Positions 53,084-62,675 of a stretch of 64,000 nucleotides of DNA are shown here, in pieces. Source of the DNA: Singulisphaera sp. GP187 (lineage in GTDB: Bacteria; Planctomycetota; Phycisphaerae; Phycisphaerales; SM1A02); NCBI GenBank assembly GCA_945868805.1, contig CAMBMO010000008.1, positions 34,287 to 98,286 of the forward strand, read 5' to 3'. Within the stretch, counting starts at the first letter, position 1. Each line of letters opens with the position of its first letter. Made by a program: the position numbers and the translations under genes. Below the pieces are notes generated by a model. The model did not search any database. It worked only from the letters and a program-made list of their open reading frames with translations, and had not been told where the DNA came from.

Positions 53084-53905
53084 ATGACTGCGCGTATCTG
53101 CGTGCTCGGGAGCAGTTCGCGAGGCAACGCGACGGCAGTCTCGTTTGATGATTCGGGAAAGTTCGTGCTGATCGACGCAGGCCTCACTCCCCGTCGCGTG
53201 CGTGCGGCGCTTGTTGCGGCAGGTGCTGCCGCGCACTGCCACACTTTGCGAGCCATCTTTCTTACGCATCTTGATCGAGACCACTGGTCGCTTTCCTGGG
53301 TACGGCAACTTCAACGATCTCCAGTTCCGGTGATCGTTCGACGCGCCCATGCGGAACTTGCGCTTTCGATGGGTGTTCCAGCGGCGTGCCTTCGACCAAT
53401 GGAATCGGCATTTTCTCTGGGATCGACCGCGGAAGTTCGACTGATCGCCGTTCCACACGACGATGTCGGATCGACGGCCTTTCGTTTCGACTGCGAAAAT
53501 GCACACATCGGTCACGCAACCGATCTCGGCGCCGTGAGTGATGAACTTCTCGATGGGTTCGCGGGGCTCGACATTCTTTCAATCGAGAGCAACTACGACG
53601 AAGAAATGCAGCGCAACTCGCCACGACCATACTTCTTGAAGCAACGCATCATGGGCGGTCGTGGCCACTTGTCGAACACCCAAGCGGTCGATGCGGTACG
53701 TGCCCTCACCGCGACTGGAAGTGTTCGGCACCTGATTCTGTTGCATCTTTCGCAGGAATGCAATTGTCCGATCCTCGCACGGCGACTCTTCTGCGAGCAA
53801 CTGCCAGCGATCGCCCCGATTCTTGTCATCAGCCGACCCACCGAACCCACTCCCGTCCTGCGTGCAAGACGAAGCGAATCGGTCAACGACCAGGTTTTGG
53901 CTTAG
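53084..53905 (+). CDS. MBL-fold metallo-hydrolase, YycJ/WalJ-like
   Basis: 273 residues from the ATG at 53084 (TTG at 53078 possible). ICVLGSSSRGNATAV, VLIDAGLTPRRV, the metal motif FLTHLDRDHWSLSW (HxDxDH), VPHDDVGSTAF, IGHATDLG and LILLHLSQEC are typical of the WalJ/YycJ branch of metallo-beta-lactamase proteins. Substrate unknown; the Firmicutes relative is linked to cell-wall regulation and DNA repair. It stands between lpxA and purF on the same strand. Confidence 0.88.
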   Translation: MTARICVLGSSSRGNATAVSFDDSGKFVLIDAGLTPRRVRAALVAAGAAAHCHTLRAIFLTHLDRDHWSLSWVRQLQRSPVPVIVRRAHAELALSMGVPAACLRPMESAFSLGSTAEVRLIAVPHDDVGSTAFRFDCENAHIGHATDLGAVSDELLDGFAGLDILSIESNYDEEMQRNSPRPYFLKQRIMGGRGHLSNTQAVDAVRALTATGSVRHLILLHLSQECNCPILARRLFCEQLPAIAPILVISRPTEPTPVLRARRSESVNDQVLA

Positions 53906-53965
53906 ATTTCGGTCGTCGGCGGACGCGCCGTGGCTGAAGTCCATCCGCTACCCTTCTGCCCTTCC

Positions 53966-55882
53966 ATGAGTGACCTGCTCACACACGAATGCGGACTTGC
54001 GCTGGTTCGATTGCGCAAACCGATCACGTGGTTTCAAGAGCAGTATGGTGATCCAGCATGGGGACTGCGGAAGCTCTACCTGCTAATGGAGAAGCAACAC
54101 AATCGAGGCCAAGATGGCGCGGGGATCGCCAGCGTGCGATTCGACATGCCACCAGGCGAGCTGTTCATGGAACGAGCGCGATCGGGAAAGCGCAATCCAG
54201 TCGAACGACTCTTCGACGATGCTCTCACGCCGATCCGCAGTATGAGTGACGAGGCGTTGAGATCGATCTCCGTGCTCGAACTCAAGAAGCGCCTTCCACT
54301 CCTGGGTGAGGTCCTGCTTGGACACTTGCGCTACGGAACATTTGGTGGAAGAACCGCCGAAGCGTGCCATCCATTTCTGCGTCGGTCAATCATCGCCAGC
54401 AGAAATCTCGCGCTTGCGGGGAATTTCAACCTGACCAATTCGTCCGAGCTCTTCGAGATGCTCGTCGAGTACGGACTCGCCCCTGTGGGCGGAAGCGATA
54501 CGGGAGTCGTCCTTGAAAAGATCGGTTACGCCATCGACTGCGAGCATGACCAGCTGATCTCGACGATGGGTCCTGGATCTTTTTCGGGTCTCGAAGGACG
54601 TGCACTCGCCGGCGAAGTTTCCACGCAGTTGGACTACGAGCGCATCCTGCGTCAAGCGACAGAAAAATTCGACGGTGGATACACACTCGGTGGATTGGTC
54701 GGCAATGGAGATTGCTTCGTCTGCCGCGATCCAGCCGGAATCCGACCTGCGTTCACTCTCATCACCGACGAGGTCGTCGCCGTCGCGAGCGAGCGACCCG
54801 CACTCGCTGCGGTCTTCGATGTGGATGTCGAGCAGATCGAGGCACTTGAACCAGGCCATGTGCTGAGCGTCAAGCGCGATGGCACGATTACGAACGGGCG
54901 ATTCGCCGATCCCCGACCGATCCGACAGTGCTCCTTTGAGCGGATCTATTTCAGCCGAGGAAATGACCACGAAATCTACGAGGAGCGAAAAGGACTCGGC
55001 GAAAACCTTGCGCCCAGGATCCTTGAACGACTCGGAGAATCGGTCGATCGTGCGGTTTTTTCGTTCATTCCGAATACTTCGGAGAGTGCGTATCTGGGAC
55101 TCCTACAGGAGACCGAACGAATTCTTCGCAAGCGTGGCGCCGACGAAGTCTGCAAACTTGTGGCGGAGGGGCGAGCGACGCCCGATCGCATTCGCACACT
55201 GATGGACGTGCGAGTGCGAGCCGAAAAGGTCGCACACAAGGATCAGCGCCTTCGCACTTTCATAACCCACGATGCGGCACGTCGCGATCTCGTCAGTCAT
55301 GTGTATGACATCACGCGTGGCACAATCCGACCAGGGGACACGCTCATTGCAGTCGACGATTCAATCGTGCGCGGCACGACCTTGCGCGATTCCATCATTA
55401 CGATTCTCTCGCGGTTGAATCCTGCGCGCATCCTGGTCGCGAGCAGTGCTCCTCCGATTCTTTATCCGGACTGCTACGGAATCGACATGAGTCAGCTTGG
55501 GAGATTTATTGCTTTCGAGGCTGCGATCAACCTCGTGCGAGCGCGAGGCGATGAATCGGTTCTGGACGAAGTTGAGTCCCTCTGCAAGGCTCAAGATCAA
55601 CTCCCGCCAGATCGGATGAAAAACCATGTCCGGCTGATCTACGACCGTTTCACCCAAGATGAGATCTCCGCCGAGGTCGCCAGACTCATTCGACCGAAGT
55701 CTGGAGAGTGGGCGGGCGAAGTCGACGTCATCTACCAGACGGTCGAAGGCCTTCGTCGAGCGATGCCCAACCACACCGGCGACTGGTACTTCACCGGGGA
55801 CTACCCCACCCCAGGCGGTTATCGAGTCCTGAACCGCGCATTCCTGAATTGGCGCCAGCGGAGCGATTCGAGAGCGTATTAG
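53966..55882 (+). CDS. purF: Amidophosphoribosyltransferase (glutamine PRPP amidotransferase), long form
   Basis: Commits PRPP to purine synthesis using glutamine. 638 residues from the ATG at 53966, longer than the usual 480-510. An N-terminal nucleophile amidotransferase domain starts at C9 in [14 protein letters not shown], implying an eight-residue propeptide. [26 protein letters not shown] and [12 protein letters not shown] complete it. The PRTase domain has the PRPP loop [19 protein letters not shown]. The added length is spread through linkers (RERLPLL-like helices near 80-120, and KACKADEVCKL-like near 390). Similar long forms occur in Bacteroidetes and planctomycetes. Confidence 0.93.
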   Translation: MSDLLTHECGLALVRLRKPITWFQEQYGDPAWGLRKLYLLMEKQHNRGQDGAGIASVRFDMPPGELFMERARSGKRNPVERLFDDALTPIRSMSDEALRSISVLELKKRLPLLGEVLLGHLRYGTFGGRTAEACHPFLRRSIIASRNLALAGNFNLTNSSELFEMLVEYGLAPVGGSDTGVVLEKIGYAIDCEHDQLISTMGPGSFSGLEGRALAGEVSTQLDYERILRQATEKFDGGYTLGGLVGNGDCFVCRDPAGIRPAFTLITDEVVAVASERPALAAVFDVDVEQIEALEPGHVLSVKRDGTITNGRFADPRPIRQCSFERIYFSRGNDHEIYEERKGLGENLAPRILERLGESVDRAVFSFIPNTSESAYLGLLQETERILRKRGADEVCKLVAEGRATPDRIRTLMDVRVRAEKVAHKDQRLRTFITHDAARRDLVSHVYDITRGTIRPGDTLIAVDDSIVRGTTLRDSIITILSRLNPARILVASSAPPILYPDCYGIDMSQLGRFIAFEAAINLVRARGDESVLDEVESLCKAQDQLPPDRMKNHVRLIYDRFTQDEISAEVARLIRPKSGEWAGEVDVIYQTVEGLRRAMPNHTGDWYFTGDYPTPGGYRVLNRAFLNWRQRSDSRAY

Positions 55883-55921
55883 CACGTGATCGAGGTCCCG
55901 CTGGGACAGTTCGCCAATGTC

Positions 55922-55950
55922 TTGACATCTGCCCTCGATTGTTGTTCAAT
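55922..55950 (+). promoter_or_regulatory. Probable promoter of rpsD
   Basis: TTGACA (55922-55927), 17-bp spacer, TTCAAT (55945-55950). The predicted start falls about 6 bases before the rpsD ATG at 55963, giving almost no leader. Confidence 0.6.
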
Positions 55951-55962
55951 GCCCAACTACCC

Positions 55963-56562
55963 ATGGCACGCTATATCGGTCCCAAAGTCAAACTCTCTCG
56001 TCGCGTCGGTGTTCCAATTGCGGATATTCCCAAGCACACTGCGAAGCGCCAACTGACCCCACCAGGGATGCACGGCTTTCGTGGCAAGCGCGCCAAGCCG
56101 TACGGCATCCGCAAGGACGAGAAGCAGAAGCTTCGATACCACTACAGCGTTCTTGAGAGACAGTTCAGGCGCTATCTCGCCGAAGCTGGTCGTAGCAAGG
56201 GCAACACCGGAGAAGTCCTCCTTCAGAATCTCGAGCGTCGCTTGGACAACTTGGTCCGACGCGCTGGTTTCGCGCGCACGATCTGGGCCGCCCGACAGAT
56301 GGTCGTTCACGGTCACATCAAGGTTGACGGTCACAAGGTTGACCGACCATCCTTTGCTTGCGCTCCTGGGATGACGATCACCCTTCGTGAAGGTGTGACA
56401 AAGCTCGTTCGCGAAAACATGGAAAGCCTCGCGGGACACATCGTTCCGGGATGGCTCGAAGTCAACCCAGCGGAGTTGGTCGCAAGAGTGCTCGCGACCC
56501 CATCGTCCGAACAAATCCCATTCGACGTGAACACCAATCTCATCGTCGAGTTTTATCGCTGA
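55963..56562 (+). CDS. rpsD: 30S ribosomal protein S4
   Basis: 199 residues from [56 protein letters not shown] is the S4 RNA-binding domain. No zinc-binding cysteines in the N-terminus, so it is the C-minus form. S4 starts small-subunit assembly and, in E. coli, represses its own operon. The gene stands alone here, with its own promoter and terminator, outside the alpha operon. Confidence 0.97.
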   Translation: MARYIGPKVKLSRRVGVPIADIPKHTAKRQLTPPGMHGFRGKRAKPYGIRKDEKQKLRYHYSVLERQFRRYLAEAGRSKGNTGEVLLQNLERRLDNLVRRAGFARTIWAARQMVVHGHIKVDGHKVDRPSFACAPGMTITLREGVTKLVRENMESLAGHIVPGWLEVNPAELVARVLATPSSEQIPFDVNTNLIVEFYR

Positions 56563-56582
56563 TCGTGTGACAAGTGCATCCC

Positions 56583-56620
56583 AGAGCGCGCGGACGAAGA
56601 CCGTCCGTGCGCTCTTTTTC
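56583..56620 (+). terminator. Intrinsic terminator of rpsD
   Basis: A 14-bp stem with one G-U pair (56583-56596 with 56602-56615; arm AGAGCGCGCGGACG) and a 5-base loop (AAGAC), followed by UUUUU. Confidence 0.93.
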
Positions 56621-56643
56621 TAGAAAAACCAGAGGAAATCGTC

Positions 56644-58614
56644 ATGCTGAAATTCTTCCGAAAAAACGAAAAGATATCGCGCTGGATTTTGATTGTCGGG
56701 ATGACATTCCTGATGGTCTCGTGGCTCGTCTTCGATCGCAGCAGCTCCTTCCTGACCGAAGTTCTCACTGGGCGGTCGACTTGGGCGACGACCGTCGATG
56801 GCGAAGTCATCACGGAAGGCGATATTGCTCGACTCCAGCAGGAAACCCGGATCATCGGCATGATCGGCGATCCCCTCGTGCGCACGCTCGGATTGGAAAA
56901 GGATCCCGTTCATTGGTACTTGCTGACACTCGAAGCGGAGCGCGCGGGACTCGTTGGTGGCGCCGCGAATGGTCAGGCTCGACTCGCTGAAGTGGCGGCG
57001 GCAAACAAGGTTCCGGAGCGAAATCTGATCTCGGCACTCTGCCGAGAGAGCGGCCAGACTCCGACCGAGGTCTTCGAGACTCTTGCGAAGCTGAACGCAG
57101 TCGATCGATATGTCAATCTCGTCACGAGCGGTCCTGCCCGAATCTCTTCCACCCGCCTCGAACAATCCGCAGCCGCGCTTCTGGCCGCAGTCTCGGGCGA
57201 AATGGTTGTCCTTGATGGAGTGAAGTCGAAGGTTGAAGTCGGCGCTCCGAGCGAAGCAGCTCTTCAAGCACAGCTTCTGGCATTCGGTGCAATCAAACGT
57301 GGCGAGGGAACGAATGGATTTGGATACCGGCTCGATGACCGAATCAAGCTCGAGTGGATTTCGATCCCATCCACTGCGGTCACCGCGCTCGTCGAACAAA
57401 GCCCTGCCCTCTCCAACATCGAACTTCGAAAATATTGGATCGAGCATCAGGCTGAATTCGCGCCACTGCCGATTTCGTCGACACCTCCCGAGGCTCCGAG
57501 TTTTGACGGATCCCGAACTGCGGTGCGCGCAAAAGTGCTCGCTTCGATCAATGCGGAGAAGAGCAAGGAGATTTCGAAGTTCATCTCAGATCGCATGCAG
57601 TTGTCGATGCGTGGCATCCCTCAGGTCAACGGTTACTACACACTGACTGCGGAATCGAATGCAAACCAGGTTCCACTTGCGACGCTCGCAGACGAGATCG
57701 CAGCGAAGTTTGCGATCGTGGCCCCGACGGTCCAGACCAATGGCGACGGATGGCTCGCCCCCAAGGACGTTTCGCAGATTCCTGGGCTCGGAATCGCGAC
57801 GACGACCAAGTTTGGAGCACAGCCTGTCAACGCCGGCCAGCTTGTTGGAGCTCTGAGGGAGTTTGGCGGAAAATCAACATTGATCGTGCAAGTCGGCGTG
57901 ACGAGTCCCATCTTGCAGGACGCCGCCGGAGATCTCTTCGCGTTTCGAGTGACCGCCGCGGAACCATCGAGCGCACCGACAACCGTTGATGCTGTGCGTG
58001 ACGCGCTCGTCGCTGATCTCAACAGCCTCGCTCGATTTGAAAAACTGCAGGGCATGACCAGCGAGATTCAGCGAGAAGCAATCGATCAGGGGCTCGGTGC
58101 TGTTGCGGCGACTTACGGCGTTTCTGTCGAAGCATTCCGCGATCTTCGACAAGGCGAGTTGCAATTCTTGCAGTTCGGGCTGAAATTCCCGGGGCAGTTG
58201 CCCGTTCTTGGATCCGCTCCCGATGTCGTCAAGGCAGTCGTCGAACGTGCGATGAGTCTTCCAACTGGTCGCCAGATTTCGGACTTGCCGGTGACCGAGC
58301 GCACACTTGTTCTTCCAGCGCCGGAGAAATTGGCGATTGCGGTCGTGCGAATTGACAGCATTATCCAGATGCACCGCGGAGATGTCCCGACACTCGTCGC
58401 GAACCCACGCTTCCGATCAGTCGTCGCCACCGATGCCGCGTCGGGAAGCCCACAGGACTTGTTCACGCTCGATGCACTGACAGCTCGACATGGATTTGCA
58501 CTCGTCAACCCAAAGAAGGTGGCGGATCCCAGTGCGGTCGCGCCCGTGGATGCAGCGAACCCCGTGAACCCGCCAGTGAGTCCCGCTGGAAATCCCGCTA
58601 AGGCCGGTCAATGA
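56644..58614 (+). CDS. PpiD/SurA-like membrane-anchored periplasmic folding factor
   Basis: 656 residues. Basic start then a transmembrane helix (WILIVGMTFLMVSWLVF), as in PpiD, followed by an N-terminal SurA-type segment TVDGEVITEGDIARLQQET. Long helical region and a later repeat of the pattern: LLAFGAIKRGEG, RIKLEWISIP, IELRKYWIEHQAEFAPLP. No clear parvulin active-site motif, so it is probably a chaperone without isomerase activity. The end is Pro/Ala-rich. AGAGGA precedes the ATG. The next gene starts inside its stop (ATGA). Confidence 0.7.
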   Translation: MLKFFRKNEKISRWILIVGMTFLMVSWLVFDRSSSFLTEVLTGRSTWATTVDGEVITEGDIARLQQETRIIGMIGDPLVRTLGLEKDPVHWYLLTLEAERAGLVGGAANGQARLAEVAAANKVPERNLISALCRESGQTPTEVFETLAKLNAVDRYVNLVTSGPARISSTRLEQSAAALLAAVSGEMVVLDGVKSKVEVGAPSEAALQAQLLAFGAIKRGEGTNGFGYRLDDRIKLEWISIPSTAVTALVEQSPALSNIELRKYWIEHQAEFAPLPISSTPPEAPSFDGSRTAVRAKVLASINAEKSKEISKFISDRMQLSMRGIPQVNGYYTLTAESNANQVPLATLADEIAAKFAIVAPTVQTNGDGWLAPKDVSQIPGLGIATTTKFGAQPVNAGQLVGALREFGGKSTLIVQVGVTSPILQDAAGDLFAFRVTAAEPSSAPTTVDAVRDALVADLNSLARFEKLQGMTSEIQREAIDQGLGAVAATYGVSVEAFRDLRQGELQFLQFGLKFPGQLPVLGSAPDVVKAVVERAMSLPTGRQISDLPVTERTLVLPAPEKLAIAVVRIDSIIQMHRGDVPTLVANPRFRSVVATDAASGSPQDLFTLDALTARHGFALVNPKKVADPSAVAPVDAANPVNPPVSPAGNPAKAGQ

Positions 58615-59003
58615 GCGAACCGCTTCCCGCGATCGCGTACGACCTCTTTGCGAAGATTGATTTTCGTGTTGCGACGATCTTGAGTGCCGAGATTCATCCC
58701 AATGCGGACAAGTTGCTGAAGATTCGTCTCGATGATGGGACGCCAGAAGGGCGACAAGTCTGCGCTGGAATCAAGGCGTGGTACGACCCGACCAGCCTTG
58801 TCGGCAAGCAAGTGATCATCGTTGCAAATCTCGAATCACGCCAGTTACGCGGGGAAATCAGCCAAGGAATGATTCTTGCTGCGAGCGATCTGAAGGGCGA
58901 GCCAGCGCCGGTGGTCGAAGGGCAAAAGCCAGGTCCAGACGAACGCGATGTGTTTCTCTTGACAGTCGACAAGCCTGTGAAGGCCGGGTCGAAGGTCAGC
59001 TGA
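58611..59003 (+). CDS. Stand-alone tRNA-binding domain protein (MetRS C-terminal/Trbp111 type)
   Basis: 130 residues, one OB-fold. DFRVATILSAEIHPNADKLLKI, GRQVCAGIKAWYDPTSLVGKQVIIVANLESR, LRGEISQGMILAASD are the hallmarks of the C-terminal dimerisation/tRNA-binding domain of methionyl-tRNA synthetase. Here it is a separate gene, as in Trbp111 or CsaA. It is coupled by overlap to the PpiD-like gene. Role: tRNA binding or chaperone; metG itself is not in the window. Confidence 0.88.
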   Translation: MSEPLPAIAYDLFAKIDFRVATILSAEIHPNADKLLKIRLDDGTPEGRQVCAGIKAWYDPTSLVGKQVIIVANLESRQLRGEISQGMILAASDLKGEPAPVVEGQKPGPDERDVFLLTVDKPVKAGSKVS

Positions 59004-59010
59004 CGCGCGG

Positions 59011-59433
59011 TCAGGTGCGTCTCTTGCGGTCTCGCAGGAGTACTTGCAGCTCTTCCTTCTTGCTGGCTTTACGCAATTCGAAATCCAGTGTCGCAATCGG
59101 GCACTTGCAACGCAATGCGAGTTCGAGATAACTCGCGTTGTAGGCGCTCAGACGGTGGCGGATTGCGAGTTGAAGAACGTCATCGACTCGAAGCGTCCCG
59201 GCATGTGTCTCGAACGACCACGGAAGTTCATTAAACCGCGCGACCGCAATGTGACTTTCGGTTTCGGTCATTCGTTCGCGGCGTACGGCAGCAGCGATGG
59301 AATTCGTCACCTCGTACACAAGCAAACTCGGCGCGTGAAGGATGTCGGTCGTTTTCAGTGTTGAGAGTGCTTCCCCGCACTCAGGCTCGGTCAGAATCAC
59401 AGCGACTGCAACGGACGCGTCCACGACAATCAT
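59011..59433 (-). CDS. vapC: PIN-domain toxin, VapC family
   Basis: 140 residues. MIVVDASVAVAVIL (first Asp), SLLVYEVTNSI (Glu), HRLSAYNASYLELAL and PIATLDFEL (last Asp) follow the VapC order. The third acidic residue, normally Asp in AYDAxYLxLA, is Asn here, which could reduce nuclease activity. Its start overlaps the antitoxin stop by 4 bases. Convergent with the tRNA-binding protein gene. Confidence 0.85.
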   Translation of the reverse strand: MIVVDASVAVAVILTEPECGEALSTLKTTDILHAPSLLVYEVTNSIAAAVRRERMTETESHIAVARFNELPWSFETHAGTLRVDDVLQLAIRHRLSAYNASYLELALRCKCPIATLDFELRKASKKEELQVLLRDRKRRT

Positions 59434-59705
59434 CGCTGCTGCGCCCTCGACTCTGCCATGATCGCGTCGAAGTCCTCGGTCGATATTCCTCGTCCCGACT
59501 TCATCCGCTCATCGCAGTACTGTTGGAGCGACTCACGCCAGTCTTTCTTCGCCGGTTTCGTGAGCTGCTCGTAGCGATCGTTGCCGACAATCACGGCGAT
59601 TCGTTCGCCTCGTCGCAGGACGATGATTTGGTCACCGCTTGCGGCAAGTCTCAGGAGTTCCGACAAACGAGTCTTTGCTTCGAATGAACCGACTTCGTGG
59701 ACCAT
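59430..59705 (-). CDS. vapB: Phd/YefM-type antitoxin of the VapC pair
   Basis: 91 residues. HEVGSFEAKTRLSELLRLAASGDQIIVLRRGERIAVIV is the Phd/YefM N-terminal DNA-binding fold. The polar C-terminal tail (DERMKSGRGISTEDFDAIMAE) would wrap the toxin. An inverted repeat right before the start codon is the likely operator for autorepression. Confidence 0.87.
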   Translation of the reverse strand: MVHEVGSFEAKTRLSELLRLAASGDQIIVLRRGERIAVIVGNDRYEQLTKPAKKDWRESLQQYCDERMKSGRGISTEDFDAIMAESRAQQR

Positions 59706-59706
59706 A

Positions 59707-59729
59707 CAACTAGTTTCAACAACCAGTTG
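59707..59729. promoter_or_regulatory. Inverted repeat at the vapBC start, candidate operator
   Basis: CAACTAGTT (59707-59715) and AACCAGTTG (59721-59729) are inverted with one mismatch and a 5-base spacer. It begins 1 base from the vapB ATG, the usual place for toxin-antitoxin autoregulation. Confidence 0.45.
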
Positions 59730-59790
59730 GCAAACTCAAGAAAAGTGTCGGCTTTTCGCTGGTGCACGCAAATTTTTGCTGGACAGGCAC

Positions 59791-62646
59791 TTACACACCC
59801 ACCGCAAGCGCATCGCGGTCGCTCAGCATGCCGCCATCCGCGCGCTGGCGCACCGTTGCATCTCGCCGCCATGATCGATCGCACTTGGGCTGGGCACGCA
59901 AGTCGGTCACGGTCACGGTGCTTGCTTTGCCGCCGAGGGTGACGCGCGAAACTCCGCAAATGTCCGCGAGTTCTGGCAAGAACGCGGCGAGCGTCCCGTG
60001 TGGATCGGGAATCTCGACCGCCGCATCAAGCGCATTGTCGATGCCTAACTCTTTTGCGACTTCGAGCGCCTTCTTGACACTCGCACAGGCTGACATTACT
60101 TCGACCCATCCCGCATCGCGACCTACCACAAGTCCAACGTGCGATTGGGTGAAGAGCAGCGGAGCGCCTTCGCCGCGCAGTGCCTTCCACGCTTCTTCGG
60201 CCGTGTGTGGCAGAATCGGCGCGAGCAATCTGCAGAGAACCTCCATCGCAACTCGCATCGTCGCTTGCGTCGCACGGCGTCGTGGGCTATCCGCGGCATC
60301 GCAGTAGAGTCGATCCTTCGCCGCTGCGCAGAAGACCGCAGAAAGCGTTTCGTTGCAGAAGTCAAAGATCGCCAAGTGCGCCCGCCGGAAGTCGTACGCC
60401 GCGTATCCAGCGCGCACTTCGGTTTCGAGCGTAGCGAGTTCTCCCATCAGCCATCCGCAGAGCGACTGACTCGGGGACGCGAGCGCGAGAGCCGTCGCTT
60501 CGGATTCGGTCCACGCAGGCGCATCGAACAAGTTTGAGAGCAGAAATCGCAGGGTATTTCGCACTTTTCGATAGGACTCCCCCGCCACCTTGAAGTAGTC
60601 CAAGTCGATACGGATGTCGCCGTCGTATGCAACTCCCGAAACCCACCAGCGCGCGACTTCGGCGCCGTAGTCCTTCAGCAGTGTCTCGACCTCGAGTGCG
60701 TTTCCGAGCGACTTGCTCATCTTGCGACCATCTTTGTCGACCAAGAATCCGTGGGTGACAAGCGCATCAAATGGTGGCTTGCCCGTGACCCCGAGCGCGG
60801 GCAGAAGCGAGAGCTGAAACCATCCACGGTGCTGGTCGGATCCTTCCAGATAGAGAGCACTCGGAAATCCGAGATTGCGTTGTCGCAAGACCGAATTCCA
60901 TGACGATCCCGCCTCGAACCAAACATCGAAGATGTCGTGCATCTTTGTCAGCGATGCGATGTCGAGCGACTTTGGTGCGTCCGCATCCGTGGCGGCGTCG
61001 TATGCCGCAAGCAACTCCGCTGGCGAAAGCGTGAACCACGCATCGCTCCCCTTCGCCGCAACACACACAGCAACCGCACGAACACTCGCCGGAGTCATGA
61101 AGACCGTGCCATCCGCTTGTCGCAATGCAGGGATCGGCAATCCCCACGAACGCTGACGACTGATGCACCAATCAGGCCTGTTTTCAACCATTCCGCGCAG
61201 TCGATTGCGCCCCCACTCTGGGACGAACTTGATCGTGTTGTTGACCGCATCGAGTGCCATCGCACGCAGCGAACTCGCCGCACCAGCACTGCTCTTGGTG
61301 CTCGGCTTGTCAACACCGATGAACCACTGCTCGGTCGCTCGGAAGATGACCGGTGTACGACTTCGCCAATCGTGCGGATAGGAGTGTGTGAACTGCAGAG
61401 CATGCACCAAGTGCCCACTTGTGCGCAGGTGATCGACGACGAGCGTGTTGGCATCCCAAACGATCTTGCCTTGAAGCCACGCAGGCACCGTCTCGTCAAA
61501 TGTTCCATCATCGCGCACGGGGCAGTAGATCGGCAGTCCCTCTCGCAAGCCCGTGCGATAGTCGTCGTCGCCGTGACCCGGCGCGGTATGCACCAATCCA
61601 GTTCCATCTTCCATCGTCACATACTCGGCCGCGACGATGCGACTCGTACGGTCGCAGAATGGATGGCGATACTCAAGACCCACAAGAGCACTGCCATCTG
61701 CCTCTGCTTTCTTCACGACCGTCGTCGCGCCGACAACCAATGCGAGCTTCTCAAGCATTTCCGCAGCAACGATGGTCAGCGATCCATCCATTTCGACCAG
61801 TGCGTACTTCTGCCTCGGATGCACTGCAATGGCAAGATTCGCGGGCAAAGTCCACGGCGTTGTCGTCCAAATCATGAAGCATGGAGTGCACTCGCACTCA
61901 AAGTCGAACGCGATGGCGACTTTCGCAGCATCCGCCGCTTCGAAATCGACATAGACCGATGGATCGACCCGGTCTTCATATTCCAGTTCCGCCTCGGCGA
62001 GCGCAGTGCGATTTGCGATCGACCAGTGAACGGGCTTGAGTTGACGAAAGACATATCCCTTCTCAAGTAGACAAGCGAAAACTTCAAGCGTGCCCGATTC
62101 GTACTCCGCCTGCATCGTGAAGTAAGGATGGTCATAGTCCGCAAGCGTCAGCAAGCGTTTCATCTGCTCTGCTTGTGTCTTGATAAACTTCGTCGCGTAC
62201 GCCGCGCACTCGCGGCGAATCGCCATGCGTCGATGCTCGTCGCTGAGCGTTTCCAACTTCGCAGCCTTGCCGCTTTCGACGAGACCAGTCATCACACGGT
62301 GTTCGATCGGAAGTCCGTGGCAATCCCAGCCTGGGACATAGTGACATGCGCGACCTTCCATCAGCGCGGTGCGCACGACGAGATCTTTCAAGACCTTGTT
62401 CAGCAAGTGCCCGACATGGATCGATCCATTCGCGTATGGCGGACCGTCGTGAAAGACGAACTTCGGTGCGTCGGCGCGTGCGGCAGCGATCTGCTGATAC
62501 ATCCCTTGTGCCTGCCAGCGCGCGAGCGTCGCGGGTTCGGCCTGCGCCAAGTTCGCCTTCATCGGAAACGAAGTCTTGGGAAGGTTGAGAGTCGTCTTGT
62601 AGTCGGGCTTGGCGGGATTGTCGGGCTGGGTCGTCTGGTCAGTCAT
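59791..62646 (-). CDS. ileS: Isoleucyl-tRNA synthetase
   Basis: 951 residues from the ATG at 62646. Class I motifs: PYANGSIHVGHLLNK (HIGH as HVGH) and DKDGRKMSKSLGN (KMSKS). The editing domain is recognisable (CFMIWTTTPWTLPANLAIAVHP), with PGWDCHGLPIE before it. The zinc knuckle expected at the C-terminus (KCxRCW...CxRC) reads KCDRSWRRDATVRQR...GGMLSDRDA, with three cysteines lost. Possibly coupled to the lipoprotein upstream by 29 bp. Confidence 0.97.
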   Translation of the reverse strand: MTDQTTQPDNPAKPDYKTTLNLPKTSFPMKANLAQAEPATLARWQAQGMYQQIAAARADAPKFVFHDGPPYANGSIHVGHLLNKVLKDLVVRTALMEGRACHYVPGWDCHGLPIEHRVMTGLVESGKAAKLETLSDEHRRMAIRRECAAYATKFIKTQAEQMKRLLTLADYDHPYFTMQAEYESGTLEVFACLLEKGYVFRQLKPVHWSIANRTALAEAELEYEDRVDPSVYVDFEAADAAKVAIAFDFECECTPCFMIWTTTPWTLPANLAIAVHPRQKYALVEMDGSLTIVAAEMLEKLALVVGATTVVKKAEADGSALVGLEYRHPFCDRTSRIVAAEYVTMEDGTGLVHTAPGHGDDDYRTGLREGLPIYCPVRDDGTFDETVPAWLQGKIVWDANTLVVDHLRTSGHLVHALQFTHSYPHDWRSRTPVIFRATEQWFIGVDKPSTKSSAGAASSLRAMALDAVNNTIKFVPEWGRNRLRGMVENRPDWCISRQRSWGLPIPALRQADGTVFMTPASVRAVAVCVAAKGSDAWFTLSPAELLAAYDAATDADAPKSLDIASLTKMHDIFDVWFEAGSSWNSVLRQRNLGFPSALYLEGSDQHRGWFQLSLLPALGVTGKPPFDALVTHGFLVDKDGRKMSKSLGNALEVETLLKDYGAEVARWWVSGVAYDGDIRIDLDYFKVAGESYRKVRNTLRFLLSNLFDAPAWTESEATALALASPSQSLCGWLMGELATLETEVRAGYAAYDFRRAHLAIFDFCNETLSAVFCAAAKDRLYCDAADSPRRRATQATMRVAMEVLCRLLAPILPHTAEEAWKALRGEGAPLLFTQSHVGLVVGRDAGWVEVMSACASVKKALEVAKELGIDNALDAAVEIPDPHGTLAAFLPELADICGVSRVTLGGKASTVTVTDLRAQPKCDRSWRRDATVRQRADGGMLSDRDALAVGV

Positions 62647-62675
62647 GGGAGTTTGGCGAGTGTAATGCGCTCCAC

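Noticed and set aside
53004..53087. 27-codon frame ahead of the MBL hydrolase as a leader peptide
   Set aside because: No ribosome-binding site and the frame begins in a simple repeat; nothing suggests attenuation.
52018..53256. 412-codon minus-strand frame over lpxA
   Set aside because: Covers the hexapeptide-repeat gene lpxA in antisense; the composition is typical of a shadow frame.
60937..62070. 377-codon plus-strand frame within ileS
   Set aside because: Fully inside ileS, whose HIGH and KMSKS motifs are intact; His/Arg-rich shadow.
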